A stretch of DNA of 64,000 nt, taken from the NCBI GenBank assembly GCA_965206775.1, contig CBDBKU010000002.1:496001-560000 (forward strand), read 5' to 3'. Below, in pieces: positions 62,960-64,000 of this stretch (position 1 is the stretch's first letter; each line of letters starts with the position of its first letter). The translations under genes and the position numbers were made by a program. Under the pieces are notes generated by a model. That model made no database searches. It was not told the origin of the DNA and saw nothing but the letters and a program-made list of their open reading frames with translations. Source of the stretch: VXMF01 sp965206775 (GTDB lineage: Bacteria; Acidobacteriota; Terriglobia; Bryobacterales; UBA6623).

Positions 62960-63195
62960 CGCAACCGGCCAGCCATCCGGCCAGCGGCGGGCTCGTCCCG
63001 AACCCAGCGGCGGGGGTGCGCCTGGCAAGGCCCGCGAGCACGCCACTGCCCGTGCCATGCAGCCCGGCCCCCCCGGCCTGCGTTCCCAGCCGCCCTGATC
63101 ACCCCGCAACTGCCTCTCTACGGCACGCCCAAACGCTCGCCGATCCCAACCCACACCAGCCAGCTCCCCCATCCTGAGAATTGCTGAGGCAAGAC

Positions 63196-63217
63196 GCTGC
63201 CTCTTGCGCGAGGCAGC
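63196..63217 (+). terminator. hairpin downstream of IS copy B, terminator-like
   Basis: 8-bp perfect stem GCTGCCTC/GAGGCAGC with a 6-base loop, followed by ACTTTTGC. It begins one base after the IS target duplication. It could end transcription entering from the left, insulating the TonB receptor gene 74 bp further on. Confidence 0.5.
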
Positions 63218-63290
63218 ACTTTTGCTGTAGGATCGTTTTCAATATGGTCGGCGAGGTGCTCTGAGCCGGCTGGTGGATTAGGGGGTTGTG

Positions 63291-64000
63291 ATGCGTTTTC
63301 CTTCGCTTGTTTTCCTTGCCGTCTCCGTTCTTGTGCTAGGGGAGGCGCCGCTCGGGGCGCAACAATCCGGGCTTACCGGATCAGTGACCGACACGACGGG
63401 GGCGGTGATTGTGGCTGCCGAGGTCTCCTTGGTGAACAGAGACACGGGCGTCGACCGCGTGGCGCAGACCAACGAGTCCGGAGCATTCAACTTCACGCTG
63501 GTGCAACCAGGCACCTACGAATTGCGCTGCGAGTCTGTTGGCTTTAAGACCTACAGGCAGTCGGGATTGGTGATGGAGACCGGGTTGACCAAGACCGTCA
63601 GCATCCAGCTCGAGATTGGCGAGATCACCGAGACCATCGAGGTGACCGGGTCAGCGCCGCTGCTGGAGACAGAGAACACCACCGTAGGACAGTTCATCGA
63701 GCGCACCACGGTCGCGCAAATGCCGGTGGGCAGCAGGCAGGCGGGCCAGCTCATCAAGCTAGCCGGCAACGTGACATTCGCCACCTCGGGCGGCGGACTC
63801 TACGATCTCCCGTTCTTTTCGATGGCCGGCGGGCGCTCCCGCAACCAGATGTGGCACCTGGACGGCGGCGTGGTGCAGAACATGGCGCTGGGCATCGCGC
63901 AGCTCAACCTCAATCCGCCCGTGGAATCCCTGCGCGAGTTTAAGGTCGAGTCCAACAACTACGCGGCCGAGTTCGGACGTACAGGCAACGGCCTCATCAT
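63291..64000 (+). CDS. TonB-dependent receptor with carboxypeptidase-regulatory N-domain (3' end outside window)
   Basis: Outer-membrane receptor of the Oar-like class abundant in Acidobacteriota. A signal peptide (LVFLAVSVLVLGEAPLGAQ) precedes a CarboxypepD_reg domain, SGLTGSVTDTTGAVIVAAEVSLVNRDTG, and a plug-domain start with RTTVAQMPVGSRQAGQLIKLAGN. SMAGGRSRNQMWHLDGG and FKVESNNYAAEFGRTGNG match the family. The first 236 codons are visible. Ligand unknown. Confidence 0.92.
   Translation, partial: MRFPSLVFLAVSVLVLGEAPLGAQQSGLTGSVTDTTGAVIVAAEVSLVNRDTGVDRVAQTNESGAFNFTLVQPGTYELRCESVGFKTYRQSGLVMETGLTKTVSIQLEIGEITETIEVTGSAPLLETENTTVGQFIERTTVAQMPVGSRQAGQLIKLAGNVTFATSGGGLYDLPFFSMAGGRSRNQMWHLDGGVVQNMALGIAQLNLNPPVESLREFKVESNNYAAEFGRTGNGLI

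Larger units (their letters stand above)
55503..63195 (+). mobile_element. DDE IS copy B with 9-bp target duplication, carrying a group II intron and a RIT element
   Basis: AGGCAAGAC occurs at 55503-55511 and 63187-63195, matching the 9-bp duplication size of copy A. The right end at 63186 reads inward CAGCAATTCTCAGG. The left end is split: CA at 55512-55513, then the intron, then GCAGTTCTCAG from 57524. Subtracting the intron (2010 bp) and RIT insertion (about 3969 bp) from 7675 bp leaves about 1696 bp, close to the 1689 bp of copy A. Confidence 0.82.

Noticed and set aside
1..64000. CRISPR arrays, rRNA genes, prophage structural genes
   Set aside because: No regularly spaced direct repeats, rRNA-like stretches or phage capsid/tail genes were seen anywhere in the window.

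Overview
The window is high-GC bacterial chromosome, most consistent with Acidobacteriota (Bryobacterales/Solibacter-like). The evidence is the gene mix: a paired planctomycete-type cytochrome (PSCyt1/DUF1549/DUF1553) and DUF1501 protein, a CRTAC1-ASPIC/UnbV-TlpA-TPR protein, several sulfatases, Gfo/Idh/MocA oxidoreductases with Tat-type leaders, and an Oar-like TonB receptor with an N-terminal carboxypeptidase-regulatory domain. Taxonomy is inferred from gene content only.

Layout. 1-1516: two adjacent acyl-CoA dehydrogenase subunits. 1990-4045 (-): an A/T-richer cassette of three unrecognised genes joined by ATGA overlaps. 4148-30787: sulfatases, a LytS-type kinase, ribA, a ChbG/YdjC deacetylase, lactate permease, the PSCyt/DUF1501 pair, an acyl-CoA ligase with a FAH-family hydrolase, a DUF2339 membrane protein, a Gfo/Idh oxidoreductase, a sialidase-sulfatase fusion, a PepSY-type membrane pair and a beta-propeller/PHP-like fusion. 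This looks like polysaccharide and sulfated-glycan catabolism. 31130-36249: an ISNCY-type insertion sequence interrupted by a 3.25-kb serine-recombinase element. 36246-37790: a dioxygenase broken by a 19-bp duplication, then a decayed sulfatase. 37914-46622: housekeeping genes (birA-coaX-pncB, trpB, def-fmt-argJ, a CAU tRNA). 46728-55465: two Gfo/Idh oxidoreductases around an IS-disrupted divergent promoter and a CRTAC1/TlpA/TPR gene split by an in-frame TGA. 55503-63195: a four-layer nest of mobile DNA. 63291-end: the start of a TonB receptor.

The main discoveries are in the mobile DNA. (i) The serine-recombinase element can be bounded to the base. When its ends are joined as a circle, the left end supplies a Shine-Dalgarno sequence and an in-frame ATG to the first gene of its operon, which has no such start when integrated. 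(ii) A 1.7-kb DDE IS (copy B) can be rebuilt from 7.7 kb: it has a 9-bp target duplication, a group II intron exactly inside its left terminal repeat, and a RIT element (three tyrosine recombinases) at its catalytic Glu motif. (iii) The middle RIT recombinase is split by a 517-bp element with ~90-bp terminal repeats. Its motif spacing matches that of the RIT ends almost to the base, which suggests an undescribed non-autonomous RIT relative. Both elements also leave the same asymmetric palindromic junction.
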